Assembly (NCBI GenBank): GCA_019418525.1
Contig: DYBS01000067.1
Coordinates: 1 to 10,145, forward strand
DNA: 10,145 nucleotides
From: Clostridiales bacterium
GTDB lineage: Bacteria; Bacillota; Clostridia; Oscillospirales; Oscillospiraceae
Reading direction: 5' to 3'
The notes beneath the pieces are model-generated. The model was not told where the DNA came from. It saw nothing but the letters and a program-made list of their open reading frames with translations, and did not search any database. Below, piece by piece: positions 3,305-10,145 of the stretch (positions within the stretch are counted from its first letter, which is position 1; each line of letters opens with the position of its first letter). Both the position numbers and the translations under genes were made by a program.

Positions 3305-6100
3305 TTACTCGCCCAGCACGGCGGCGCAGCGGTCGCACAGCTCGGCGTGGTGGCCCTCGGTGCCGATGGAATCGCAGTGGTTCCAGCAGCGGGGGCACTT
3401 GGGGGCCTCGGACAGCTTGACGGCGATGGTGCAGGGGATAAGGGCATCCTCATTCTTCTCGCCCTCCACACTGTCGGTGGTGACGGTGACCTTGGACACG
3501 ATGCACAGGCTGGCCAGGTCCACGCCCTCCAGGAAGGCGGCGTCGTCCGCAGAGACGGACAGGGTGACCTCGGTGTCCTGGGCCTTCTTGAACACACCGG
3601 CGTTGCGGGCGTTCTCCAGGGCCTTGTTCACCGCGTCGCGCAGGGAGATGAGCTTCTCCCAGCGGGCCTTGGCGTCCTCGCTGAGGGCGTAGGCGGCGTT
3701 GTCGGAGGGCATGTCGTTCAGCAGAACGCTCTCGGCGTCCACACCGGAGGCGTGCTTCATGGCGTGCCAGATCTCGTCGGAGGTGAAGGCCAGGATGGGG
3801 GCGATGAGCCGGGTCATGCCGTCCAGGATGTGGTACAGGGCGGTCTGGGCGGAGCGGCGCTCGGCCTCGGCGCCGCAGTAGAGCCGGTCCTTGATGATGT
3901 CCAGGTAGAAGTTGGACATGTCCACCACGCAGAAGTTGTAGACGGCGCGGTAGACGGCGTGGAACTCATAGCGGTCGTAGGCGGCGCGGGCGGTCTTGGC
4001 CAGCTCGTTGAAGGTGTGCAGGGCGTAGCGGTCCAGCTCCATCAGGTTTTCCGCCGGCACCAGATCCCGGTCGGGCTCGAAGTCGCACAGGTTGCCCAGC
4101 ATGTAGCGGGCGGTGTTGCGGATTTTCAGATAGGCCTGGGAGAGCTGCTTCATGATGTCCTTGGAGATGCGCATGTCCTGGGTGTAGTCGGCGGAGGCCA
4201 CCCACAGGCGGAGCATGTCTGCGCCGTAGTCCTTGATGACCTCGTCGGGGGAGACGGCGTTGCCCAGGGACTTGTGCATGGCCTTGCCCTCGCCGTCCAC
4301 CGTCCAGCCGTGGGTGGCGATCTGCTTGTAGGGGGCCACACCGTTCACGGCGATGGAGGTGAGCATGCTCGACTGGAACCAGCCGCGGTACTGGTCGCCG
4401 CCCTCCAGGTAGAGGTCGGCGGGGTACTTCAGATAGGGGCGGACAGCGGCCACGGCGGCCCAGGTGGAGCCGGAGTCGAACCACACGTCCATGATGTCGG
4501 TCTCCTTGGTGAAGTGGGCCTTGCCGCACTTGGGGCACACGAAGCCCTGGGGCAGCAGGTCCTTGGCCTCACGGTCGAACCACACGTTGGAGCCGTGCTC
4601 CCGGAAGAGGTCGGCCACATGGGCGATGGTCTCGGGGGTGACGATGTCGGCGCCGCAGTCCTCACAGTAGAAGATGGGGATGGGCACGCCCCACACGCGC
4701 TGACGGGAGATGCACCAGTCGTTGCGCTCGGAGATCATGGAGATCATGCGCTCCTTGCCCCAGGCGGGGTGCCACTGGATGCCGTCGCAGGACTTCACCG
4801 CGGCGTCCTTGATGGCCTCCACGGAGCAGAACCACTGCTCCGTGGCGCGGTAGATGATGGGGTTCTTGCAGCGCCAGCAGTGGGGGTAGGAGTGGGTGAT
4901 GTTCTCCTTGGCCACCAGGAAGCCCTCGGCCTCCAGATCGGCCACCACCATGTCGTTGCCCTTGGCGTAGAACTGGCCGTTGTAGCGCTCGTCGGTCATG
5001 ACGCCCTTGGCGTTGACGGGCACGGGCACGCCGATGTGGGTCAGGCCGGCCTTGTCGTACTGCTGGCAAATCTGGAAGTCCTCCGCGCCGAAGCCGGGGG
5101 CGGTGTGGACGCAGCCGGAGCCGGCGTCCAGGGTGACGTGGTCGCCATTGAGGATGACGCTCTCCCGGTCGAAGAGGGGGTGGGTGGCGGTCATCAGCTC
5201 GAACTCAGAGCCCTTCAGCTCGGCCAGCACCTTGCAGGCGGAATAGTCGATGTGGGCGGCCTTGCAGACGCTCTCGGCCAAGTCCTTGGCCAGGATATAC
5301 ACCTCGCCACCCGGCACCTGGAGGAGGACATAGTCGAAGTCGGCGTTCAGGCAGATGGCGAAGTTGCCGGGGATGGTCCAGGGGGTGGTGGTCCAGATCA
5401 CGAAGTAGGTCTTGGAGAGGTCGGTGTACTGGCCCAGCTTGCCCTTGTCGTCCCGGACGGGGAATTTCACGAAGATGGTGGTACAGGGGTCGTCGGCGTA
5501 CTCGATCTCGGCCTCGGCCAGAGCGGTCTGGTCGTGGGGGCACCAGTAGACCGGCTTCATGCCCTTGTAGATGAGGCCCTTCTCGGCCATCTTGCCAAAG
5601 ACCTCGATCTGCTTGGCCTCAAACTCGGGCAGCAGGGTGATATAGGGGTTCTCCCACTCCCCCAGCACGCCCAGGCGCTGGAACTGGCCGGTCATCTTCT
5701 CGATGTAGCTCTCGGCGTACTCCCGGCACTTGGTGCGGAACTGGGCGGTGGTCATCTCCTCCCGCTTCACGCTTTTGTCCTTCAGCACGGCGGACTCGAT
5801 GGGCAGGCCGTGGGTGTCCCAGCCGGGGACGTAGGGGGCGCAGAAGCCGGTCATGTTCTTCTCTTTGACGATGATGTCCTTGAGGATCTTGTTGAGGGCG
5901 GTGCCGATGTGGATGTTGCCGTTGGCGTAGGGAGGGCCGTCGTGCAGCACGAAGGTGGGCTTGCCCTCGTTGCGCTTGACCATCTTGTTGTAGAGGTCGT
6001 GGTCGTACATCTCCTTGAGCATGTCCGGCTCCCGCTTGGGCAGGGCCGCCCGCATGGGGAAGTCGGTCTGGGGCAGGTGGACAGTCTGGTTATAGTCCAT
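3305..6100 (-). CDS. ileS: Isoleucyl-tRNA synthetase
   Basis: 931 residues, normal for bacterial IleS. It charges tRNA-Ile in the cytoplasm and edits mischarged valine. Order: N-terminal class I catalytic core with DGPPYANGNIHIGTALNKI (HIGH equivalent HIGT at 64-67), the CP1 editing insertion (about 190-400, with WTTTPWTIPGN and CVHTAPGFG), the mid-region HCWRCKNPIIYRATEQWF, a two-CxxC insertion (CEDC and CPKC), DVWFDSGSTW, the KMSKS equivalent AMHKS at 607-611 followed by LGN, the anticodon-binding helical domain, and a C-terminal zinc site with Cys902, Cys905, Cys922 and Cys925. ATG 6100 has GGAGGA 8 bases upstream. It is the last gene of a T-box-controlled unit, 33 bases after a small SepF-domain gene, and has its own terminator. 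Both class I signature motifs differ from the textbook form but are in the right place, so the enzyme is probably active. Confidence 0.97.
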   Translation of the reverse strand: MDYNQTVHLPQTDFPMRAALPKREPDMLKEMYDHDLYNKMVKRNEGKPTFVLHDGPPYANGNIHIGTALNKILKDIIVKEKNMTGFCAPYVPGWDTHGLPIESAVLKDKSVKREEMTTAQFRTKCREYAESYIEKMTGQFQRLGVLGEWENPYITLLPEFEAKQIEVFGKMAEKGLIYKGMKPVYWCPHDQTALAEAEIEYADDPCTTIFVKFPVRDDKGKLGQYTDLSKTYFVIWTTTPWTIPGNFAICLNADFDYVLLQVPGGEVYILAKDLAESVCKAAHIDYSACKVLAELKGSEFELMTATHPLFDRESVILNGDHVTLDAGSGCVHTAPGFGAEDFQICQQYDKAGLTHIGVPVPVNAKGVMTDERYNGQFYAKGNDMVVADLEAEGFLVAKENITHSYPHCWRCKNPIIYRATEQWFCSVEAIKDAAVKSCDGIQWHPAWGKERMISMISERNDWCISRQRVWGVPIPIFYCEDCGADIVTPETIAHVADLFREHGSNVWFDREAKDLLPQGFVCPKCGKAHFTKETDIMDVWFDSGSTWAAVAAVRPYLKYPADLYLEGGDQYRGWFQSSMLTSIAVNGVAPYKQIATHGWTVDGEGKAMHKSLGNAVSPDEVIKDYGADMLRLWVASADYTQDMRISKDIMKQLSQAYLKIRNTARYMLGNLCDFEPDRDLVPAENLMELDRYALHTFNELAKTARAAYDRYEFHAVYRAVYNFCVVDMSNFYLDIIKDRLYCGAEAERRSAQTALYHILDGMTRLIAPILAFTSDEIWHAMKHASGVDAESVLLNDMPSDNAAYALSEDAKARWEKLISLRDAVNKALENARNAGVFKKAQDTEVTLSVSADDAAFLEGVDLASLCIVSKVTVTTDSVEGEKNEDALIPCTIAVKLSEAPKCPRCWNHCDSIGTEGHHAELCDRCAAVLGE

Positions 6101-6133
6101 GGGTCGTTTCCTCCAAAATCTTGATTTTGCCGC

Positions 6134-6400
6134 TCAGTGTTTGGGCGGTGTGACAATATAGGTGTTGAGGGCAATACGCTGAATGGTGGCTCGGGCCAGA
6201 TAGGCCGCGCCGCACAGGAAGTCCAGGATGCGCCGGGCGGTATCCAGCGGGATCTGGTCCAGGTTCAGCACGAAGGCCTCTCCCCGCTCGATCTGATCGG
6301 CCAGCTCCGGGGCATCTGTGAAGTTATCCGGCATGCACAGGGGCAGATTTTTCACGTCCTCCAGGGTAGGAGGCTCCATCCAGTCCTGTTCGTCGTCCAT
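6134..6400 (-). CDS. Short SepF-domain protein (second SepF copy)
   Basis: 88 residues. The C-terminal two thirds match the core of SepF, the FtsZ-binding membrane anchor of the Z-ring: FVLNLDQ, ARRILDFLCGAAY, IQRIALNTYIVTPP. Compared by eye with the full SepF encoded at 7560-8045, 23 of 43 core positions are identical. It lacks the N-terminal amphipathic membrane helix, having instead an acidic start (MDDEQDWMEP), and it ends right after the TYIVTP strand, where SepF continues with a last helix. It could bind SepF or FtsZ without reaching the membrane, or be a regulator or relic. ATG 6400 has AAGGAG 5 bases upstream; the frame stays open further upstream only through the leader RNA. It lies between an isoleucine T-box and ileS, so it should be made when tRNA-Ile is uncharged. 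Confidence 0.8.
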   Translation of the reverse strand: MDDEQDWMEPPTLEDVKNLPLCMPDNFTDAPELADQIERGEAFVLNLDQIPLDTARRILDFLCGAAYLARATIQRIALNTYIVTPPKH

Positions 6401-6420
6401 GGCTTCTCCTTTCCGGCGTG

Positions 6421-6461
6421 AAAAAACGCCCTTGTCTCCTGTCAAACAAGAGACAAAGGCG
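6421..6461 (-). terminator. Regulated terminator of the T-box leader
   Basis: On the minus strand, CGCCTTTGTCTC (6461-6450) pairs with GAGACAAGGGCG (6438-6427), followed by TTTTTT. It lies 21 bases before the sepF-like ATG. It is the alternative to the antiterminator formed by the T-box bases at 6487-6474. Confidence 0.88.
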
Positions 6462-6695
6462 CTTCTACTCCTCTGCGGTACCACTCTTTTTGCCGCGCGG
6501 GGCGGCCACTCAGCCCGTGACAAGGCACGGAGGCGGGATAACGGCCGCTGCCCGTCCCCGCTTACTCCTGGTTCAGCGGGCCGCTCCAAGGCGATCTTCC
6601 CGCCGCGCTGCTCTCCGCCTTACACCCAACGGCGGCTCTCTGGGCAGCAAACGCGGCGCTACTGGTCCTCTTCTGCGCGTTTGGATATTGAAAAC
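6421..6695 (-). promoter_or_regulatory. T-box riboswitch, tRNA-Ile type, ahead of sepF-like gene and ileS
   Basis: The minus strand carries the T-box sequence AGAGTGGTACCGCA (6487-6474), close to the AGGGUGGNACCGCG consensus; TGGT in the bulge fits the A discriminator of tRNA-Ile. Upstream are the CAGAGAGC region of stem I, a specifier region GAAGATCGCC whose ATC codon (6595-6593) is isoleucine and is followed by a purine, a stem III candidate CCCGCT/AGCGGG, and the conserved GACGGG...CCGTTATC stretch. Downstream is a terminator with arms 6461-6450 and 6438-6427 (12 pairs, one G-T) followed by six Ts (6426-6421). Uncharged tRNA-Ile would stabilise the antiterminator and allow the downstream genes to be read. 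The 5' end is estimated from the promoter. Confidence 0.9.
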
Positions 6696-6701
6696 GCTAC
6701 T

Positions 6702-6730
6702 ATCTTATCCGTTTTCCCCGCTTCTGTCAA
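6702..6730 (-). promoter_or_regulatory. Promoter of the T-box / sepF-like / ileS unit
   Basis: On the minus strand: a consensus -35 TTGACA (6730-6725), 17-base spacer, -10 TAAGAT (6707-6702). The expected start is near 6695, at the beginning of the leader RNA. It starts 8 bases after the divIVA stop, with no separate divIVA terminator seen, so divIVA transcripts may also run into the T-box terminator. Confidence 0.7.
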
Positions 6731-6737
6731 GGGGGGC

Positions 6738-7514
6738 TCACTTGATTTCGTAATCCCGCCCGAACTGGAGGTTGGAAAAGTCGATGCGCTTGGTGGGGGC
6801 AGTGTCGTCCTCGTCCTCCGCGGGCTCCTCGGGCTCAGGGCGCTCGATGGGCTGGCGGGAGGGGCGCTTGTGTCGCTCCCCCTCGGCGGGATTCATGTTC
6901 AGCTCCATGAGCTCAGCGTACAGCCCGCCATCGGACTTGTCCTCCACCGGCACCTCGACGGTGATGGTGTCGGCGGTGGGATCGGGCTCCTCCGCCTTGG
7001 GCGCGCTCTCCGGTGCGGGCGCCGGAGCGGCGGGCTCCTCCGCATGCGCGGTGGGCGCGGACGCGGTGAACTGGTCCAGGCTGCGGAGATAGTCGATCTC
7101 GTGCTGGTAGAGCTCTTTGAGCTGGGCCACATAGGCGGCGGTGGCCTTCCGGGCGGCCTCCAGACGTCCCTCCTCGTTGGCCACCTCCTGCTGGAGCTGG
7201 GTGCGGCGGGAGCGGACCTCGGCGTCCACCGACTGGAGCAGATTGTTGCGCTTCTCCTCCGCCTCGGACACCATCTCATCGGCCATCCGCTGGGCGGTGA
7301 GCAGGGTCTTGCGCATGGCGTCCTCGGTGGAGCGGTACTCCTCCACCTTGTCCACCAGCACCTTCATCTTGCTCTTCAGGACAGCGTTTTCCTTATAGAG
7401 TGCGGTATAGTCCTCGGTGAGCAAATCCAGGAATTCGTCCACCATAGCCATATTGTAGCCGCCGAAGGACGCCTTGGCAAAGGCGTGCTCGGAGACTTCC
7501 TGAGGAGTCATCAT
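6738..7514 (-). CDS. divIVA: DivIVA-domain protein
   Basis: 258 residues. DivIVA proteins assemble on curved membrane at poles and septa and position division or cell wall machinery. The N-terminal part (about residues 1-30) has the membrane-binding DivIVA head, with FGGYNMAMVDEFLDLL matching the conserved F-x-G-Y-x-x-x-x-V-D-x-F-L pattern. A long coiled coil follows (about 30-145), rich in E, K, R, L and A. Then comes an unstructured Ala/Pro/Glu-rich linker (about 150-240) and a short, ordered-looking C-terminal tail KRIDFSNLQFGRDYEIK. Two Met codons stand in tandem (7514, 7511); the ribosome binding site is weak (GGGG about 9 bases upstream), unlike its neighbours. The 45-base gap to sepF and shared strand suggest one operon with yggS and sepF. 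In most Bacillota divIVA directly precedes ileS, as here. Confidence 0.9.
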   Translation of the reverse strand: MMTPQEVSEHAFAKASFGGYNMAMVDEFLDLLTEDYTALYKENAVLKSKMKVLVDKVEEYRSTEDAMRKTLLTAQRMADEMVSEAEEKRNNLLQSVDAEVRSRRTQLQQEVANEEGRLEAARKATAAYVAQLKELYQHEIDYLRSLDQFTASAPTAHAEEPAAPAPAPESAPKAEEPDPTADTITVEVPVEDKSDGGLYAELMELNMNPAEGERHKRPSRQPIERPEPEEPAEDEDDTAPTKRIDFSNLQFGRDYEIK

Positions 7515-7559
7515 ACGTCAAAACCCCATTTCTCTCCCGTGATTTCAGCTCGCTCTTTC

Positions 7560-8045
7560 TTAGAAATAGAGCCCGTTATTTTCTAATTCGTCAATGAGGT
7601 CCCCCAGAATGTCCACGTTGTAGGGGGTGATGATGTAGGTGGAAATGGCCACCTTCTTGATCTTGCCCTCGTTGGCGTAGGCCACGCCGGAGAGAAAGTC
7701 CAGCAGGCGCCGGGCAATGTCCTTGTTGGTCTGCTCCAGGTTGAGCACCACCGTGCGCTTCTCCCGCAGGTGGTCGGCGATCTCGGCGGCGTTCTCGAAG
7801 CGGTCGGGCTTCACCAGCACCACCTGCAGCTGGGTAGTGGTGTGGATATTGACCACCTTGTTGCTGCGGCGCTCCTGCTCCATGCTGAAGGAGGCGGGCT
7901 CCTTCTTGGCCGGGCTCTTACGGTCGTTGTAATCGTCCCGGGCGCCGCGGCGGCTGTTGTCCTCGAAATCCTCTTCGTAATCGTCCATATCCTCTTCGTC
8001 CTCATAGGGGCGGGCCAGACGCTTGAGTTCATCCATAAGTCCCAT
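7560..8045 (-). CDS. sepF: Cell division protein SepF
   Basis: 161 residues, typical SepF length. SepF forms rings, binds the FtsZ C-terminus and tethers the Z-ring to the membrane. The N-terminal MGLMDELKRLARP is the expected amphipathic membrane helix, followed by a strongly acidic linker (about 15-45) and a charged stretch to about 60. The SepF core runs from VVNIHTTTQLQVVLVKPDRF through VVLNLEQTNKDIARRLLDF and TYIITP to the end (LIDELENNGLYF). The start has AGGAGG 10 bases upstream. It lies 25 bases after yggS, and yggS-sepF is the conserved order in Bacillota. Its core was probably the source of the short SepF copy at 6134-6400. No missing part is seen. Confidence 0.95.
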   Translation of the reverse strand: MGLMDELKRLARPYEDEEDMDDYEEDFEDNSRRGARDDYNDRKSPAKKEPASFSMEQERRSNKVVNIHTTTQLQVVLVKPDRFENAAEIADHLREKRTVVLNLEQTNKDIARRLLDFLSGVAYANEGKIKKVAISTYIITPYNVDILGDLIDELENNGLYF

Positions 8046-8070
8046 AAAAACCGTTCCTCCTGATTCTATT

Positions 8071-8811
8071 TCAATGGGCCGCCGGGCCCGGTGCGCTTGC
8101 TGACTGAGGTGCTCCCATGGGGGGGCGGGGACCGAAGAGGGCGGTACCCACCCGGACCAGAGTGGCGCCCTGACGGACGGCGTCCATATAATCGCCGCTC
8201 ATCCCCATGGACAGGCAGTCCATAACAGAATCATTATCGTCCATTTTTCCCTTTATGTCAACAAAAAGCTGCTTCATTTCCGCAAAAAATGGAATATTTT
8301 CCCCCGGAGCATGGGCGGCGGGGGGAATGGCCATGAGCCCCCGCAGGCGCACATGCTCCATCTGGGCGGCCTTCCGGGCCAGAGCGGGCAGCTCCTGAGG
8401 GGACACGCCGCTCTTGCTCGCCTCGCCCCCCACGTTGACCTCCAGGAGGATGTCCTGCACCACGCCGATCTTTTCCGCCTGGCGCTCGATGGCCTCCAGC
8501 AGATGCTCCGAGCCCACCGACTCGATGAGGTCCACCTTGCCCACCACGAATTTCACCTTGTTGGTCTGCAAGTGCCCGATGAAGTGGAGGGCGGCGCCGG
8601 CGTAGGCGTCGTCGGCCAGGTGGGCGGTCATCTCCTGCACCCGGTTCTCCCCGCACACCGTGATGCCGGCGGCGATGGCCTGCCGGATGGTGTCGGAGGT
8701 CTGCACCTTGGTGGCCGCCACCAGGGTGATCTCACTGGGGTCCCGGCCCGCCTCCCGGGCGGCCAGGGCGATGTTTTCCTGCACTTTGCGGATATTTTCT
8801 GCCAAAGACAT
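8071..8811 (-). CDS. yggS: YggS/YlmE family pyridoxal phosphate homeostasis protein
   Basis: 246 residues. This cytoplasmic family (PLPBP, COG0325) has an alanine-racemase-like barrel that carries PLP but has no known enzyme activity; it buffers PLP and affects amino acid metabolism. Family marks: LVAATKVQTSDTIRQAI with the PLP-binding lysine (Lys36), GENRVQEM, HFIGHLQTNKVK, ESVGS, LLEVNVGGEASKSGV, LRGLMAIPP, and the C-terminal SMGMSGDYMDAVRQGATLVR that holds the phosphate, followed by VGTALFGPR. A short Ala/Pro tail ends the protein. The start has GAGGTG 7 bases upstream. The gene is 27 bases after the HlyD-like gene and 25 before sepF, consistent with one operon. Linkage of yggS to division genes is conserved in Bacillota and its reason is not understood. 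Confidence 0.95.
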   Translation of the reverse strand: MSLAENIRKVQENIALAAREAGRDPSEITLVAATKVQTSDTIRQAIAAGITVCGENRVQEMTAHLADDAYAGAALHFIGHLQTNKVKFVVGKVDLIESVGSEHLLEAIERQAEKIGVVQDILLEVNVGGEASKSGVSPQELPALARKAAQMEHVRLRGLMAIPPAAHAPGENIPFFAEMKQLFVDIKGKMDDNDSVMDCLSMGMSGDYMDAVRQGATLVRVGTALFGPRPPMGAPQSASAPGPAAH

Positions 8812-8838
8812 ATGTAAGCACCTCTCTATCTGCGCACG

Positions 8839-10113
8839 TCAGTCCACAACCATCCCGTCGAAGATTTCGTCGCCCGCGATGACCACTTGATCCCCGGAGC
8901 GGAGAATGGCCTTGGCCGAGGCGTCCTCCACCGGGGAGACCACACAGTAGTCGTCCCGGCGGGCCACGATCTCCACGGGCTTGAATTCATATTGCATGCC
9001 CACCACGGCATAAACCCCCACCACCTGGACGGTCTGCTCGTTCCCGTCCTCGTCGGTGACGGTCTGCTCCACGGTGCGTACAGCGCTGCTGGGCACCCGC
9101 AGGCCCTCCTGGGAGCGGAACACCAGCTCCACCGTCTGGCGGCGCAGCAGGGTGGTCTCGGCCAGGAAGCGGTCGGTGGAAAAGAGCACCACGCACTGCC
9201 CGTCCACCGGGGCGCCCACCCGCTCCACCTTCATGTCCACCTGGCCGGACCAATCCCGGGAGAAGCGCACTTCCACGCTCTTGCCCTCGGTGAGGAGGCC
9301 CGCCTCCTCCTCCGTAAGGACGCAGGCAAAGTGCCAGGTGGCGTCGGTGATGAGCTTACCCACCGCGCCGCTGTCGGCGGTGACGGTCTGGGAGGAGACG
9401 GCCTGGAGCTGGGCGGGGGTCATGGCGGAGACCGCCTCAGGGGTCAGGATGGACTCATAGCCGTCCACCAGGCCGGAGAAGGTACCCGGCTGGCTCACCG
9501 TCACCCGGGTGGTGTCCGCCCCGGACTGGCTGGTGAGGGCGGAAATCTGGCTGTTGACGCTGTCCAGCTGGCTCTGCAGGTCGGTGGTATCCCCGCCCTC
9601 CCCGCCGTAGGCGTTGGAGCGCTGGTAGATGAGGCTGCGCAGCTCCAGCGTCTGGTCCTCCAGCCGGGTCAGGTCCCCTCCGGCGGCGGAAGAGCGCAGG
9701 TCGGCGATGGCATCCACGATGGCCTCGTTGAGACGGGCGTTGTCGCTGACGGTGTTGGTGGCGGTGAGGGCGTACTGGAGTTGCTTGCGCTCCTCCTCCA
9801 GGGTCTCCAGCTGGGACTGGCGCTGGGCGGCGTCGGCGCTCTGGTACAGAAGGGCCACGGTCTGGCCGCTGGCCACCTTCTCCCCCTCGTTAAAGAGGAG
9901 CTCCACCACCGCCGCGCCGCCGCCCTGGATGACCTGCTCCTCCCGCACCAGGAAGCCGGTGACCTCCATGGTCTCCTCCACCGTGGTGGTGTAGCAGGTG
10001 GCCAGGGTATAGGGGTTGGTGAGCCCCTTCCACACATTCACGCCCAGGTAGACCAGCACCGCCCCAAACAGGACCAGCATCATCACCCGGTTGAGTACCT
10101 CGCCTTGCTTCAT
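8839..10113 (-). CDS. HlyD-like membrane-anchored adaptor protein
   Basis: 424 residues. One N-terminal membrane segment (about 9-27, MMLVLFGAVLVYLGVNVW) anchors the protein, with the rest probably outside. Next come a barrel and a biotinyl/lipoyl-like half-motif (about 62-90, with VVELLFNEGEKVASGQTVALLY), a helical hairpin or coiled-coil stretch rich in Q, L and E (about 92-195), a second half-motif (TVSQPGTFSGLVDGYE) and a beta-rich C-terminal part. This is the plan of HlyD/MacA membrane fusion proteins, which link inner-membrane exporters to outer parts. No ABC or RND transporter gene is visible beside it; it heads yggS-sepF-divIVA instead, so a role at the division site is possible but only inferred. 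ATG 10113 has GGAGGAG 5 bases upstream. The promoter lies beyond the window. Confidence 0.8.
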   Translation of the reverse strand: MKQGEVLNRVMMLVLFGAVLVYLGVNVWKGLTNPYTLATCYTTTVEETMEVTGFLVREEQVIQGGGAAVVELLFNEGEKVASGQTVALLYQSADAAQRQSQLETLEEERKQLQYALTATNTVSDNARLNEAIVDAIADLRSSAAGGDLTRLEDQTLELRSLIYQRSNAYGGEGGDTTDLQSQLDSVNSQISALTSQSGADTTRVTVSQPGTFSGLVDGYESILTPEAVSAMTPAQLQAVSSQTVTADSGAVGKLITDATWHFACVLTEEEAGLLTEGKSVEVRFSRDWSGQVDMKVERVGAPVDGQCVVLFSTDRFLAETTLLRRQTVELVFRSQEGLRVPSSAVRTVEQTVTDEDGNEQTVQVVGVYAVVGMQYEFKPVEIVARRDDYCVVSPVEDASAKAILRSGDQVVIAGDEIFDGMVVD

Positions 10114-10145
10114 TCGCGCTCCTCCGCCCCCCCTGGGGCTCTGCC

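Noticed and set aside
3347..6124. A 925-residue open frame on the + strand opposite ileS
   Set aside because: It mirrors ileS over its whole length; the product is dominated by Gly, Val, Leu, Asp and His with no domain. High GC at third positions keeps the complementary frame open.
6401..6589. An N-terminal extension of the short SepF protein by 63 residues
   Set aside because: The extension lies entirely inside the T-box leader and its terminator; ATG 6400 has a good ribosome binding site.
6318..7586. A 422-residue + strand frame across the T-box leader and divIVA
   Set aside because: It crosses a clear T-box RNA and lies opposite DivIVA; no ribosome binding site or domain.

Overview
The window looks like a GC-rich Clostridia chromosome, probably of the Oscillospiraceae type (Flavonifractor/Lawsonibacter-like). 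This is inferred from four things: the yggS-sepF-divIVA-ileS gene order typical of Bacillota, a T-box leader ahead of ileS, strong AGGAGG-type ribosome binding sites, and high GC with strong G/C third-position bias. The species cannot be fixed from the sequence alone. No rRNA, tRNA, CRISPR array, transposase or phage gene was seen.

Left part (1-2444). The window opens inside the end of a + strand epoxyqueuosine reductase gene (queG). A very strong hairpin follows, then a small two-CBS-domain protein whose start codon lies directly behind the hairpin. A convergent M42 metallo-aminopeptidase (- strand) comes next. Its promoter sits in a short divergent gap shared with a + strand YbaK-type Cys-tRNA(Pro) deacylase gene.

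Middle (2404-3304). This is the accessory-looking patch. Two small Arc-like ribbon-helix-helix (RHH) proteins, apparently distant paralogues, are transcribed away from each other. Between them is an AT-rich 141-base gap with back-to-back sigma-A-type promoters, whose -10 regions carry the same 8-base word; this looks like a self-regulated switch. A gene-free stretch of about 350 bases follows, filled with stem-loops that look like an intergenic repeat element. It ends in the ileS terminator.

Right part (3305-10145, all - strand). In transcription order it holds an HlyD-like membrane-anchored adaptor, yggS (PLP homeostasis protein), sepF (FtsZ anchor), divIVA (coiled-coil polar/septal scaffold), then a new promoter and an isoleucine-type T-box leader, a short second SepF-domain gene, and ileS (isoleucyl-tRNA synthetase). 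The first four genes are closely spaced and probably one operon; its promoter lies beyond the right edge. The T-box unit is separate and should respond to uncharged tRNA-Ile.

The most interesting observations are the short SepF paralogue placed between a T-box and ileS, the divergent RHH pair with shared operator-like words, the variant HIGH and KMSKS signatures of IleS, and the hairpin that appears to bury the ribosome binding site of the CBS protein.
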